Source: Basidiobolus meristosporus CBS 931.73 (taxonomy: Eukaryota > Basidiobolomycota > Basidiobolomycetes > Basidiobolales > Basidiobolaceae). From it: a stretch of DNA of 64,000 bases. The position numbers and the translations under genes were made by a program. The notes below the pieces were generated by a model. The model was not told the origin of the DNA. It did no database searches and saw nothing but the letters and a program-made list of their open reading frames with translations. The stretch is taken from the NCBI GenBank assembly GCA_002104905.1, contig MCFE01000141.1, positions 92,973 through 156,972 of the forward strand, written 5' to 3'. This document shows, in pieces, positions 33,025 to 47,000 of the stretch (within the stretch, counting starts at the first letter, position 1; the number at the start of each line of letters is the position of its first letter).

Positions 33025-36000
33025 ATGTCTACTACTGCTATTACTGGAGTTTCTCCCTCTACTGAAAAGTTGGATGGATCTAACTAACAAGTGTGGAATG
33101 TGAAGATGAAGATGCTACTACAGGAAAAAGGCCTTTGGGATATTGTCATTGGAGAAGAATGCCCTCCTAAAAACATTGGAGAGTAAGCTTTCAAGTACTA
33201 GAAGAAAGAACAAAGTGCCTTTGAATGCATTTGCCTTAATGATAAGGACAAATTGCTAATTCAATGCTCAAGAGCAAAAACAGCAAAGAATGCCTGGAAG
33301 GCATTAGAAGACACCTGCCGGTCATGTTCAGCTGCTAAGAAAATTCATCTGAGACAAAATTTCTTTACAACAAAGTTGCTGCCAAGAGAAGAAATGAAAA
33401 AATCTAATTAACAGAATTAGCCTGCTGGTAAATGAGATGAAATCTGTGGGCATACCAATTACTGATGAGGATGTGATATTTACCATCCCAAATAGCCTGA
33501 AAGACTAGCTTCAGGGCCTTGTGTCAGCCTTAGAGTCCAGAACTGAAGATTTGACCTTAAATTACATACAGGGCAGGCTCCTGGATAAAGAATTAAGAAA
33601 ATCAAGTGCCATTAAGAAGGAAGAAGAAAATGCTTTAATAAGCAATGATAACCAAAAAAGAAGGCACCCAAAACCCCAAAAAGGCAATAGCAACCTGTTT
33701 TGCAATTACTGCAAAAGGAAAGGACACACATCACACCAGTGTCTCAAAAACCAAGATAATCAGCAAAAGTAGCCTAAATATGGAAATGCTGCAACACCTG
33801 AAGATAGACTATTCATATCTGCACTAAATATGACCACAAACAAGGACTCTGAGATGTGGTATATTGACTCTGGAGCATCTCAACACTTTACACACCAAAA
33901 AGAACTTTTTACCAAATACCAAGAAATTCCAATTGAGAAGGTTTTCAGGGGGACAATAGAACAGTTGATGCAGTGGGAGAAGCAACTATTAGAGTAAACC
34001 TAGGAAGTAGTGAAGGAAGCCATACACTGACCTTTAAAGAAGTGATCTATGTACCAGAAATAGCCAAGAACCTACAATCTGTAAGTAAGACCACTGCAGA
34101 AGTACTCAGTTTCAGCTTTGACAATTCTGGATGAAAGATCACTGATCAAAATGGTGCCCATATTGCTTTGAGTATCAGAGATCAGAATCTATACAATTTG
34201 ACTTATATTTCATCATACTCGGAAGCCAATATAAGTAACTCAAATGAAGAAACACCAATGCTTTGGCACAGGAGATTTGGGCACATCAATTTTGATTTTT
34301 TGTGCAAAATTATCAAAGATCAGCTAATTTCTGGAGTAAAAATTGATTCCCCAGCTAATTTGGAGCACTGCAAAGCTTGCATATATGGGAAACAAACCAG
34401 ACAATTGTTCAAGAGCTCTGGGTTAGTCAAAACTAAGAAAAAATTTGATCTAATTCAATCAAATCAGTGTGGACCTATGCAAAATTTATCCTTAGGCGGG
34501 ATGAAGCCTTTAATCACCTTTATTGATGATTATACAAGATACATATGGGTCTACTTCATGGAGAGAAAGGAAGAAGCTCTGTCTAAGCTCAGGGAGTTTA
34601 AAGCCATGGTGGAGAGAGAAACCGGTCAAAAATCAAGAAAATACACTCTGACAAAACTTTTTATCCACTTCTGCAAAATTCATGGGATTATGCAAGAGAC
34701 TACTATACCATACTCCCCACAGCAGAATGGAGTAGCAGAACATGCAAACAGATCAATAACTCATATGGCAAGACCTAGGATCCATGATCAAAATTATCCT
34801 ATGATTTTTGGGCGGAATCAATTGCTACAGCTGCATACCTCAAAAATAGGAGTTATAGCAGAATACCTTGTGATTCCACACCATTTGAAGCATGGTATGG
34901 CTACAGACCAAGTGCAGAACATCTAAGAATACTTGGGTGTACAGCATATGCCAAGAAACTGCCCAGAAATCAGTCAAAATTTAAGCCAAAAAGTGTAAAA
35001 TGCATATTTTTGGGCTAGTGCAATCAGAGTAAAGCATACAGACTTCAAAATACCAAAGCAAAGAAGCTAATCAAGTCCAGGGATGTGTTGTTTGATAAAA
35101 ATCTCAAATCTTCACAAAGAATGACATCAGATGATGACAAAAATCAGATCTCAAGTCCACAAATTGTCAGAATTGAATCAGAGCAAAACAATGAGAACTT
35201 TTTCACTTCAGAGGACTCTAAAGCTGTGGTTCAGCCTGAATCAGTGCCCAGGAATATTCCAGAAGTGATCATTCCTGTATCAAATGCCAGGAGATCCAAT
35301 TGGACAAGAAATAGCCCAAATTACCATATCAATGATGGTTCAAACTTAGCCTATGCCTATTCAGTCCATATTGATGAACCCCAGACTGTAAAAGAGGCCC
35401 TAAATAGCCCTCAGACAAAATTTTGGAGATCTGCAATGACTCATTAATATCAGGTCCTGATGGAAAATCAAACTTGGGACTTAACCATATTACCAATCAA
35501 CCAAAACCAATTGGATGCAGATGGGTCTTGAGGACAAGATACAAGGCTGATGGTTCAATAAAAAGATACAAAGCAACACTTGTGGCCTAAGGATACTCTC
35601 AAACAAAAGGACTTGACTATACTGAGACCTTTGCACCGGTAGCCAAGTTTAATTCTATCAGATTAATATTGGCTATAGCAGCCAAATATAGGCTTTTTAT
35701 TCATCAAGTGGATGTAAAAACTGCATTTCTGAGTGGAGAACTTGATGAGGATGTGTATATGGACCAGCCTGATGGGCTTCTTGACCAAGAAGACCCCCAT
35801 TTGGTCTGAAAACTTCAAAAGTCTCTATATGGGGTTAAACAATTGCCAAGAGCCTGGAATAGCAAGATAGATTCTTATTTGGAATCCTTGAGTTTCAAAA
35901 GGAGTAATGCTGACAATAGTATATACTATAAGCCAGATAGAGCAAATCCAGTTTTATTAGCTCTATATGTGGATGATCTTATTATAGTCACCAATAACCT

Positions 36001-36920
36001 AGAAACATTGGAAAAGACTAAATCCAGCCTATCTAAGGAGTTCAAGAAGTCCAAACTAGGAGAACTCAGTTACTAATTGGCAATTAAGTTCTCCATAGAC
36101 AGAAGTACACAGACTATCACCCAAAGCCAATCTAAGTATATTCAAGATATACTAAAGAAGTACCAAATGGGAGACTGTAAACTGGCAGCTACCCCAATGG
36201 AGACAAACCTTAACTTGGTTAGAACTCAACCAAGTTAAGAGAGCCTGGTGCCATCTGAAAGCCCTGATTTTCCCCATCAATCTATGGTTGGCAGTCTGAT
36301 GGATATCATGCTTGGAAAATGTCCAAATATCTCATATTCAGTGGGAGTTGTCAGCCAACATAATCAGCACTATGGATCTGATCATATTGCAGCAGTTAAG
36401 CGGATTTTTAGATACTTAAAAGAAACTGCTGATATCTGCTTTAGATACACTTATAAAGATTCAGAACAGGATCTTGTGGGATACTCTGATGCTGATTGGG
36501 GACAAAATTTGGAAGACAGAAGATCCACCACAGTATACACCTTTCTTTACTGTCAAGGAGCAATTTCATGGAATTCAAGAAAGCAACCAACTGTAGCACT
36601 TTCTGCTGCAGAGGCAGTCTATGGCAGCCTCTGAAGCTACAAAAGAACCAATATGGTCAAGAAAGCTTATTACAGATTTAGGCCTATGTCAAAAAACACT
36701 TACTACTTTATTTCAAGATAATCAAGGATGTATACAATTAGGTAGAAATTCAACTTTTCATGCTAGAACCAAGCACACAGATAATAGACGTCATTTTATA
36801 GGTGAAGCTGTGGGGAATAACTTAGTTACCTTAGTTTACTGTCATTCAGGTGAAATGATTGCAGATATACTTACCAAACCATTAGCTAGAGGCAAGTTTG
36901 AATATCTAAGGTCAAACTAG
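33025..36920 (+). pseudogene. Copia Gag-Pol remnant, element E
   Basis: Gag starts at 33025 but has stops in DGSN-QVW and later. The zinc knuckle CNYCKRKGHTSHQC and protease WYIDSGAS (~33855) are intact at motif level. GAG-pre-integrase (MLWHRRFGH, CKACIYGK) and integrase (FIDDYTRYIWVYFM) are continuous from 34168 to 34926, except that the DNGGEY block is deleted. RT retains [11 protein letters not shown] and YVDDLIIVTNN. RNase H retains SDADWGQN and TKHTDNRRHF but is split into two frames. Confidence 0.8.
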
Positions 36921-36954
36921 GACTAGTCAGTGTGAACATTTAATTGAGTGGGAG

Positions 36955-37304
36955 TGTTGTAAAAACTTGTAATTCCACCTAAATATTCACCTAACTTAGT
37001 CATGTAGATCATTACCTTCAAATCCTAGAGAATACTGACCAAATTCCTTGTTGGGATTTACTTAGAATATTTTCACCAAAATACCAGGTACCCCAAACAT
37101 GAAAATTCTCAAAGTTGTCCAAACAGCCCTAAACTTTGCACACATGTTCTTGGGACCTTCCTTGACCTATTCTATCTGCTTGTAATGCCAAGACCATGTA
37201 AAAGAACAAATACTACTTTTACATTCAATCAATCATTAAGTGAAAAACTATATAATCTACTTGTCCTTCCAATCACTTCCAATATCTCCAAGACTCTTAC
37301 AACA
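36955..37304 (+). repeat. 3' LTR of copia element E
   Basis: 350 bp, TGTTGTAAAA start, CTCTTACAACA end, followed by target duplication gattc. Confidence 0.9.
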
Positions 37305-38263
37305 GATTCTACAGTAAAATACATGAATTCCCAAGGGGAGGTAGAAAAACAAAATACCATTTGGTAAATTGGTACAGTAGCATTGTATAGAACTAGCTGT
37401 AGGACACCATAGTGCTATGATAATGTCATCAGAGGCTGGTAAAGAGGCCAACAAAACACCATCAAGTTTTTAGCCATATAAGGCAATTGGATGTACTGGC
37501 CAGTTAGATCCACTCAAATAATTGTAAAGCGCACTTAAACTGCAACAATGCTATGCCACCCTTGGCAAAACACCATACAAATACTGTTATATTTTATCAA
37601 CTTTATTAGACTGTAAGATTAGCAAAACACCATTGTGATCCAATCATAAGATTGTGAAGATGGTCATTAATTCCAAGCTGCTGGGATTATAGCAGTCTCC
37701 TGACAGATCTTGAAAGCTGATCTGGATTGGATCCACCTGCAGGACCAAACTATTTTTCATAGGGCACATCTACCTCACTGGAGTGTAGCTCAACTGGCTG
37801 CACTTCCAACTCTTGAGAAGGCAGCTGTTATCTTGTTGGTAAATCATCTAGGCTATGATGCAATTCAGCCTGTTCTGGGCTGACAGCATTAATTGGTGAG
37901 TAGTGCAGCTTTTTCTCATGCTTCCCTGTCTCTGGCTTGGGTAGACTTTAATTTCTTTACCTTTACCTTTATAACTACAAAGTCTTGCACTGCTACTTTG
38001 ACTGAGTGCTTCTTGTATTGTACTTTGTATTCTCCCTGATGAATACTGCACTGGTGCATCTGTTTTTTCCTGCTTGTCCCTTGCCAGCACTTGCCTAGCA
38101 ACCTGAAGTTTCTTTGCTGCTTACTTAGAACTTTCAACCCTGCTTGTGACAGGCTCCTGAGAAAGCTGCAGATTTTTATCACTGTCAAGTTCTTCACTGC
38201 TACTATGACTGAGTGCTTCTGGGAATGGAAACCAAGTTTGGGGCTGTTTAGGTAAGTTTCCAA
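37305..38263 (-). pseudogene. Second copy of the unknown minus-strand block
   Basis: From about 37770 the DNA matches 28490-28960 with moderate divergence and in the same orientation, with shared words such as 'ggagtgtagctcaactggc' and 'cttccctgtctctggcttgg'. Minus-strand frames 37848-38090 and 37916-38263 encode the related Ser/Gln/Lys-rich pieces (TIQEALSQSSS; LKSTQARDREA). The two copies sit on opposite sides of the transposase remnant and the copia E insertion. Confidence 0.45.
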
Positions 38264-39735
38264 AATTTCATGTCTTGGGTACCTGATGTTATGGTGAAAT
38301 TATTCCAAGTAAATCCCAACAAGAAATTTGGCCAGATAGTTTCTAAGACCTGTAGGTAATAACCTAACTGACTAAGCTAGACTAATAGTTGGGTGTAAAT
38401 ACAAAATCTACAATACAATAAGCTATATGTAGAACCTGATCATGGACATCTCCATCTAAGATACAAGCAATGCTACTTGATCTTTTGGAATCCAATGAGC
38501 AATAAACAATCATGTGGTCAGTGCTGAGAATATACCACAAGAAACTTGTAAGAATATGTGGACCATGTTATTTTGACTTTTGGAAGCAGCATTTGTACTT
38601 TACAAGATTTTGATAAAAGAATCAAGTGCTTGAGATGGCCCCATGCATCAGTGCACAAGCTCTGGGTGTATTGGACAGCCTTGAGAACTTTTATGCTCTT
38701 AAGACTTGTAATATTGACCAAAAGTTTACAAAGTAGCAAATCATTGTAAGTATACATGCAAGAATCCCCAATAAGGTGACTAATGAGTATTTAGTCAGAA
38801 GAGAGTTTAGTTCTTGAGCTTTGATTTTGGTGGCTATACAATTGTAAATACTCAAGTCTGGACACAAAACCTGCATCATTGAGAAATAGGATGCTAAAGG
38901 TGTAACATGGTTTTATAGTGTAATGAGAGTGATCCAGGGGCTGGCAAAATATGTTTAGCTTTATAAGAATCTAGAGAATATCTGCACATTAAGAAGTTCT
39001 TTAGGCAGCAGATGGCTGACTGCAACCAATGCAGTGATTGCATTTACATTTTCTTAGATATCTACTAAATCATCAGCATGGTAGGAAAACCAGAGGTTAT
39101 CAAGATCTTAAGGCTAACTCAGGATATTGGGAGAGTTTTGGAGATATTCAGAGTCATTGAGCAAGCTGGTAGATCACATTATCTTCACAATATGATCAAT
39201 TGTGTGCAAGAGTAGTACTTGTACACAAATGAGAAAAAACTATCAAAAATCACTCCATTGCTAACAGAAAAATAACAGAAAACCAAGTTTGTTTAAATTA
39301 GAACTCTCAGTATCTGAAGCTCCAGCCTTCTTGAGAACAGGTAAACACATTTACTAGAAGGTGTTATGCCCAATCAATCCTCATACTAAGCTCAGTGACA
39401 GCAAGCTCCCTGATTCTTGAGATATCTACACCTGGGATATTGATTGACAAACACCATCAGAATATCATATGAAATCCAAGTGTGATACATTGCATAGGAT
39501 ACATTGACAAGGTTGTCAAAAAAGAAACACTGAACAAGTTTGAAAAGATCCTATACATGCAAAGTCTGGAGGCTTTTGGCAGATTTAAGAATTTTGATGT
39601 TCTAGGCAGCGGACATTTTGGTGAAAATATTCGAAGTGAATCCCAATGGAGTTTTCCCAGGAAATAGACAGTTCCTAAGCTAGGATCCAAGTAGCCAAAT
39701 CAATGTAAGTATAGAGGTGTAAATACGAAATTCAG
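38230..39735 (-). repeat. Series of old inverted copia LTR relics
   Basis: At least four diverged reverse-orientation LTR pieces: ~38230-38412, ~38640-38760, ~39120-39230 and ~39530-39735, recognised by fragments such as 'gtttggggctgttta', 'tttggtgaaaatattcgaagtgaatccc' and 'gttttggagatattc'. Sequences between them have no recognisable coding content. Confidence 0.5.
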
Positions 39736-39759
39736 ACGATGGATAATGTACCTCAAAAC

Positions 39760-40092
39760 TGTTGTAAAAATTCGTATTTCCACCTAAATATTCACCTAAC
39801 TTAGTCACTTAGATCATCACCTTCAAATCCTAGAGAATACTGACCAAAATTCCTGGTCGGGATTTACTTAGAATATTTACCCAGAACATGAAAATTAGAT
39901 AAGTTGTCCAAACAGCCCCAAACTTTGCACACATGTTCTTGGGACCTTCCTTAACCTATTCTACGTGTTTGTAATGCCAAGACCAGGTAAAAGTATAAAT
40001 ACTACTTTTACATTCAATAAATCATTAAGTGAAAACCACATAATCTACTTGTCCTCCCAATCACTTCCAATATCTCCAAGACTCTTACAACA
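39760..40092 (+). repeat. Solo copia LTR with perfect target duplication
   Basis: 333-bp LTR (TGTTGTAAAA...CTCTTACAACA, with a small internal deletion around 'accaaaataccaggt') flanked by aaaac at 39755-39759 and 40093-40097. It is a clean product of LTR-LTR recombination and marks the right edge of the copia mass. Confidence 0.9.
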
Positions 40093-43000
40093 AAAACCAC
40101 TTGTCACTGATATCGGTTTCAAGCTTGACCAACTGCTGTTTACTATGGATTATCACAAAACACTGTTGCGTTTGTTTACTGACCTGTACACTTTGTGACA
40201 TATATGATAAAGAGTTGAAAAGTTTCAAGGATCTGTTCATTAGTTTCTGCTTGTCTGTAGAGTGCCAACAATGGGGCTGAGCAATAACCAAGTCTTATGA
40301 CTGTATCTACACACTTGCACTAATCTGAAACTTTCCATCAAATCAAGACAATACTCCCGGAAATACAAGAGGACCAACGCACCATGTATCCTGAAATACC
40401 AGGTCCTTAAATTCATACGATATATTACTGAACCATGTCTAATGTCAACAGCACAAAGGGTGCCGACTTTTTATGGGTTGTTTGCACATTCGGTTAAGTA
40501 ATCGACAAGCAAACCACAGTAGTCTTGTTGGATTTCATCGGATAGGTCATCTCGATCTCGGCAGGACGTTGTGTTTCCTCGGTGCTCTTTGTCCTGGATA
40601 TACACCACCATCGAGCAAACAATCGACAAAGGGCCACGCGTGCTCAGTAAATTATTACTGGTAGACTTGAGTGCACCATCATATACTAGCGTCAAGCAAA
40701 ATCAATCGCCTTTTGCGCCACACTTGCAAGGTGTAGAAATGTCCGTCAATCCAGCATGGAGATGTACTTGCCCACCTCTCTGGAAAAATCCTCGGCTCCG
40801 GAGTCCTCCTACCACTAGTGGCCCACTGCTAGTAATCTACATAAATTATTATCATTCTACGGAACGACAGAAGCGGAGTCTGCGATCCATTTCGAACCGA
40901 CCACGGTATTTGGCTTTGCATTTTCTGTGGAGCATGCTCTGGGGAAGGCATCGATACCGATATGTAGGAAAGTGATTCCGGTGGCGAATGAAATTCAGGG
41001 AAACTTGGCAATTTCTAAAGCGCCCTTTCATCCAATGACAACCACGATCCGATCGTAAAAGGCAGTAATTTACCAGGTTGGGAATAGAAAGAAACGTAAA
41101 GAACGGTGCTCACTTGCGTCATTGGTGGTAGGGTGGTATGGCCGCGTAAAATATCAATTGCTCAAATAGTGATGATGCTCACATTTGATTTGTTTAGATC
41201 AGTGGTCATGGCTGAAATAACAAGTGATTTCGCACCTGGCACCAATGTCTGGGAGAGAATTCAATGGCCACAGATTCGCCTGGACAACAACGGAGTGCAT
41301 TAGAGTCCATTGGAGCGTGTCGACTACACATTAGTTGAAAATGACCCAAGTATTATCCAGCAATCTTGTGGCATAGAACATAATCCACGAGAATGGGCAA
41401 ATGGTCTAAACGGCCAGGATATGAAAGCTGCCCGGCAAAATAGGTCGTTGGAGGCAATCGCCACACCCCATTGTGACAGGAATGCGTCAAATTAGCAGTA
41501 GAATTTTGCTCTCGCAAGCCAGGGCCAGGGTACAGGGTGTCTGCGCAACATTCAAACCATCTCTACATTTCCACAATTCGGAATCCCATCAAAGGTTGCC
41601 CGATGAATTTCAACCCTACCAACGGATGCGCGAGGGGTAGCTAGGTGCTTAGCTAATAGTTTGCTACAACGCCCAACACTGTAAATCTTTCACTTGGGGT
41701 GGTGGATGCTCAAATCGATATTGATGAACCCTTTGGTGTCTTTATCGAGTTAAAGAACTATCTGCGAGTGGGTAACATATCAAGGAAATTCCAGAATCCA
41801 GAGAATATCCAACAATAATTTCCAAAGTTGAACGACTGATTGTGGCCCGTGAAATAGAAATTGGTTCATAGGGCCTGTCTAATACAGGTTCACAAAACGC
41901 TCGGTTGCCTGAATGCTGGCACGCTCCTGGATCCATCATCGCCGATTAAAAATGAAGGAATGGACCAGTGTGGCACTTCTTAAGCTTTCGGTGGTGTTGC
42001 TTGGGAGCACCCATGCTGACTGCACGCTATTCTTCGAGCCTCCCTCTCATTTCAACGTAGGTAGACCTTCTGTCAGCATACAGTAGTGTGTTGCATCGAC
42101 TAGAAGGCGATATCTGGAACACTGAATAGAAATCCAACGTATTGATGCAATGTAGCATTTTGTATTTTCGTTACCTGACTGGCTTAATGCAAAAATATGG
42201 TCTGGATTTTGACATGATAAGGCTGTCTATGGAATCCTCAGTTGCTCCTTCCAGATAGATTCTTGACATCAACGCAGGCAGTGCCCAGTTAACCTGATTA
42301 TCCCACTTATAGGTATACCGTACTGCTGATTATGGCAATCGGAAAATAATGGATCGTGCCATTGCGTATCTGGGAGCAGGTGCCACCTACTAATCATTAG
42401 GGCTCATTAATCCAGTATTTGGTTAATTGAGGTAGAATATAAAAAATCACCCAAATCAAATACGTATGATCCTTATCTAAATGGAGCCGGGTTCTTGTTA
42501 AACAGATGTGTCCGTGCACTGCTTAATTTAGAAGGTTTGTACTACCTACGATTACTTCGGAGATTTGCAAAATTTACTCCGGTTGATTCAATGCGATACC
42601 TTCCACTTATTCCGCGAATGAAGGTACCAGTAGATTTTCTAAAAAGAATGCACATCGTTAGCAAAGTACTATGTGATTGCAGTTGCTTCTGCCCGTTTCG
42701 TCTCTTACATCTGTAGTGAGTGAATTGGCATTGTTTGCAATAGGTACGTGCTTGGTTTTTCTTAACGCAACTACGTTGAAGTAGCAAACAAAGGCCCCAA
42801 ACCAGCTAGACTCCTGATAATATTTCTTGGCTAGTCCTGATTAGTTAGGCATCTGAAACATCTTCATTATGAAAAGTCCCTATAGGTCGCACTATTTGTT
42901 AGAATTAAATATTAATATAGATCGCCAAGTAAATTTCATCAAGCATCAATTGTCCGCCAGGCTACAGAAAGATTTCTAATCCCTGACAGGATAATCCTTC

Positions 43001-43976
43001 ACCTTTACAAATCAGCTGATCGAGGGATCTCCACCACTGGCTGTATCACTATATTACTATTTTGGCTACGCAAGTCTAGGTTCGCTTGGTGGCAATTTTG
43101 CTTGGTTGGATCAATGGCTTATGATCTCTCACCTTATGTTGAATCCTATGTTTCTGAATTATTCCGATGAGGCTAAAATAGTCAGCTTTGTGATCGGTGA
43201 TCGAAGTCACAAATTTTCTTAGAAAATCGAGCCTAACTATATAGCCACTATCCCTCCATCAGCTGATACGTGGCCTTAGCAGAGATGTCAAACACAATTT
43301 TGTTAAGATTCCAACCCGGTTGCAATTACTTTATCTCTTTCAGGTGCACCCGACTCACTATAGCGTATGCCAAACCCCAAACCCCTTGTTGCCGATTGCA
43401 GTATTAAAGAACTCGGCAAGTCAAGGTATGCGTTGAAAGCATCGACGAATGTATAAGAATATTTTCATAAAACTCGAATACATCCGCACATGGGCAGTGC
43501 CAAGCAGCCCCTACTATCACGCTTTCCCTCTGCTTTCGGCTAGAGTGTAATCCAAAGCTATAACCCTGTATAATTGGCTCCGGATCGAGCATAAAGTGTG
43601 TGCATTATTCTATTTCTGCCATGATCTTCAACATTAGGTTGGGGCTCGGTGTCGTTTTAAAACAATTAAAATATCCACTGAAATATCAGCGAAGAATGAC
43701 ATCTACGCTCGTATTCTTAATGAGTTTTTGCGCTACTTCTAGAGAAATATAGCAATATAAACTATTGTGGAGGCTCGATAATGTCACTTGATATGACTAT
43801 CGGTACAGTTACATGACAGTGCGATCATTCTCTCTGTGCCTAGAGCATATAGGGTTTAGCCTCTTCGAGATAAAATTGGATCGTAGATACTTGCCAATGG
43901 TAATATTGACGATCCTATTCCTCCAGAGATTAGTGCCACCGAAGCTTGAGATTCAAATTCTAGATGTTGTAAGTAG
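40093..43976. other. 3.9-kb stretch without a recognised gene
   Basis: AT-moderate DNA with many short frames on both strands. Minus frames at 40471-40695 and 40829-41011 have a mildly protein-like composition (DEIQQDYCGLLVDYLTEC; PEFHSPPES) but no recognisable domain or start, and could be relics. No transposon family of this window is visible. Confidence 0.45.
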
Positions 43977-43983
43977 TATATAA
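43977..43983 (+). promoter_or_regulatory. TATA box of the giant secreted protein gene
   Basis: TATATAA lies 36-42 bp before the ATG at 44019, implying a very short 5' leader. Confidence 0.55.
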
Positions 43984-44018
43984 GCACAGGTTTAGGATGG
44001 TGAGAAAAGCATAAACTG

Positions 44019-47000
44019 ATGATGCATTTTGTGCTCAAAATACTTGCCATTGCTGGTGTAGTTACCGCCTATACGATTACTGACAAATGCATTAACCAGT
44101 GTATTAGTACAGTTGGGGACGAATATGTTCCAGGATTCTCATTGGAGCAGGACAGTGATACGTTCAAAGAGAGTCAGTATTATTATTGCGATAAGAGCTT
44201 CCCCGATAACGCAAAGATCAACCAAGATATGACAGACTGTTTTTTGGCGAATTGCAATCCTATGGCAATGATGGATTTCATAATGTTGAAGCCATTAATC
44301 TGCGATATGATTGCAACCACTACAGAAGCACCGACTTCAACAAAAACAATCGAGACAACTGTGGCCACTACTACTACTGCAGTACCAACTACCAGTTCTA
44401 GAACAACGCAACCGCCGTTGACCACAGATGCCTCAACATCTACGGAGATGAGCCAGTCTTCACCTACCACAGACACTGCCGACACCTCGACATCACCATC
44501 GGCCGAGACCACAAACACCGCCTCCCCTACAGAATCAAGTGAGACGGCTACAACCCCTATGCCAACCACAGAAATTACGAACACTTCCACAACAGAGCCA
44601 ACAGAGACGGTTACTCCTAATGAATCTACCGATACTACAACCACTTCAGATCTACCTACTGACTCGGAAACCGTAACTCCGCCAACTACCCATACCACTG
44701 ATGCTCCTACCACAACAACAACTGACGCCACTGACACTCCCACACCCACAGAGTCAAGTGAGACGGTTACCACACCAGAACCAACCACTGAAACTACGGC
44801 CTCCCCCACAGCAACAGGACCAACAGAGACAGTTACTCCAACGGAATCTACTGACGCTACTACTACTTCAGGACCATCCACTGATTCTGAGACTGTCGCT
44901 CCACCAACTACCGGCACTACTGATGCTCCTACCACAACAACAACTGACACCACTGACACTCCCACACCCACAGAGTCAAGTGAGACAGTTACCACACCAG
45001 AACCAACCACTGAATCTACGGGCACGCCCACAACAACAGTCCCAACAGAGACAGTCACTCCTACGGAATCTACCGACACAACTACTACTTCAGAGTCATC
45101 CACGGATTCTGAAACTGTGACTCCACCAACTACCGATTCTACCAATGCTCCAACCACAACATCCACTGACACCACTGACACTACCACACCTACGGAGCCA
45201 AGCGAGACAGTTCCAACCCCCGTACCAACCACCGAAACCACGGCCACCCCCACAACAACAGAACCAACAGAGACAGTCACTCCTACGGAATCTACTGACA
45301 CAACTACTACTTCAGAGTCATTCACGGATTCTGAAACTGTAACTCCACCAACTACCCATTCTACCAATGCTCCAACCACAACATCCACTGACACTGTCAC
45401 ACCCACAGAGCCAAGTGAGACAGTTACCACCCCGGTGCCAACTACAGAAACCACGGACACCCACACAGCAACAGAACCAACAGAGACAGTCACTCCAACG
45501 GAATCTACTGACGCTACTACTACTTCAGGACCATCCACTGATTCTGAGACTGTGGCTCCACCAACTACCGGCACTACTGATGCTCCTACCACAACAACAA
45601 CTGACACCATTGACACTCCCACACCCACAGAGTCAAGTGAGACGGTTACCACACCAGAACCAACCACTGAAACTACGGCCTCCCCCACAGCAACAGGACC
45701 AACAGAGACAGTTACTCCTACGGAATCTACGGACACAACTACTGCTTCAGAGTCATCCACGAATTCTAAAACTGTGACTCCACCAACTACCGATTCTACC
45801 AATGCTCCAACCACAACATCCACTGACACCACTGACACTACCACACCCACAGGATCAAGCGAGACGGTTACCACCCCAGAGCCAACCACTGAAACCACGG
45901 CCACCCCCACAACAACAGAACCAACAGAGACCGTTACTCCTACAGAATCTACTGATGCTACTACTACTTCTGAATTGCCAACTGACTCGGAAACTGTAGC
46001 TCGACCCACTACAGATACTACTGTTGCTCCAACCACAACATCCACTGACACCACTGACACTACCACACCCGCAGGACCAAGCGAGACGGTTACCACCCCA
46101 GAGCCAACCACAGAAACCACGGCCACCCCCACAACAACAGTCCCAACAGAGACAGTTACTCCTACAGAATCTACTGACGCTATTACTACTTCTGAACTGC
46201 CAACTGATTCGGAAACTGTATCATCGCCAACTACCGATACTACTGATGCTCCAACCACAACATCCACTGACACCACTGCCACTGCCACACCCACGGAGCC
46301 AAGTGAGACGGTTACCACCCTAGAGCCAACCATAGAAACCACTGACACCCCCACAGCAACAGGACCAACAGAGACGGTTACTCCTACAGAATCTACTGAC
46401 GCTACTACTACTTCTGAACTGCCAACTGACTCGGAAACTGTATCATCGCCAACTGCCGATACTACTGATGCTCCAACCACAACCTCAATTGACACCACTG
46501 GCACTCCCATACCTACAGAGTCAAGTGAGACGGTTACAACCCCCGTACCAACCACAGAAACCACTGTCACCCTCACAACAACAGGGCCTACAGAGACAGT
46601 TACTCCTACGGAATCTACTGACGCTACTACTACTTCAGAACTACCCACTGACTCAGAAACTGTATCATCGCCAACTACCGATACTACTGATGCTTCAACC
46701 ACAACAACTGGTATCACTAACACCGTCACACCCACAGAGTCTAGTGAGACCTCTACAACCCCAGAACCATCCACCGAAACTACGGACACACCTACAACAA
46801 CAGAGCCAACAGAGACAGCTACTCCTACGGAATCTACTGACGCTACTACTACTTCAGAACTACCCACTGACTCAGAAACTGTAACTTCGCCGACCATCGA
46901 TACTACTGATGCTCCAACCACTACATCAACTGGCATCACTAACACCACCACACCCACAGAGTCTAGTGAGACGGTTACAATCCCAGAACCAACCACAGAA

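Larger units (their letters stand above)
32644..37304 (+). mobile_element. Copia element E, full-length but dead
   Basis: The only copy here with both LTRs (32644-32993 and 36955-37304) and a perfect 5-bp target duplication, gattc on both sides (32639-32643 and 37305-37309). The two LTRs differ at about 20 positions (roughly 6%), so insertion is not recent. Primer site GGTTATGAGCCCC at 32994; polypurine tract gagtgggag before 36955. Gag has early stops. In integrase about 20 bases are missing exactly over the catalytic DNGGEY block (near 34652). RT YVDDL is intact, and RNase H is frameshifted near 36615. Confidence 0.9.
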
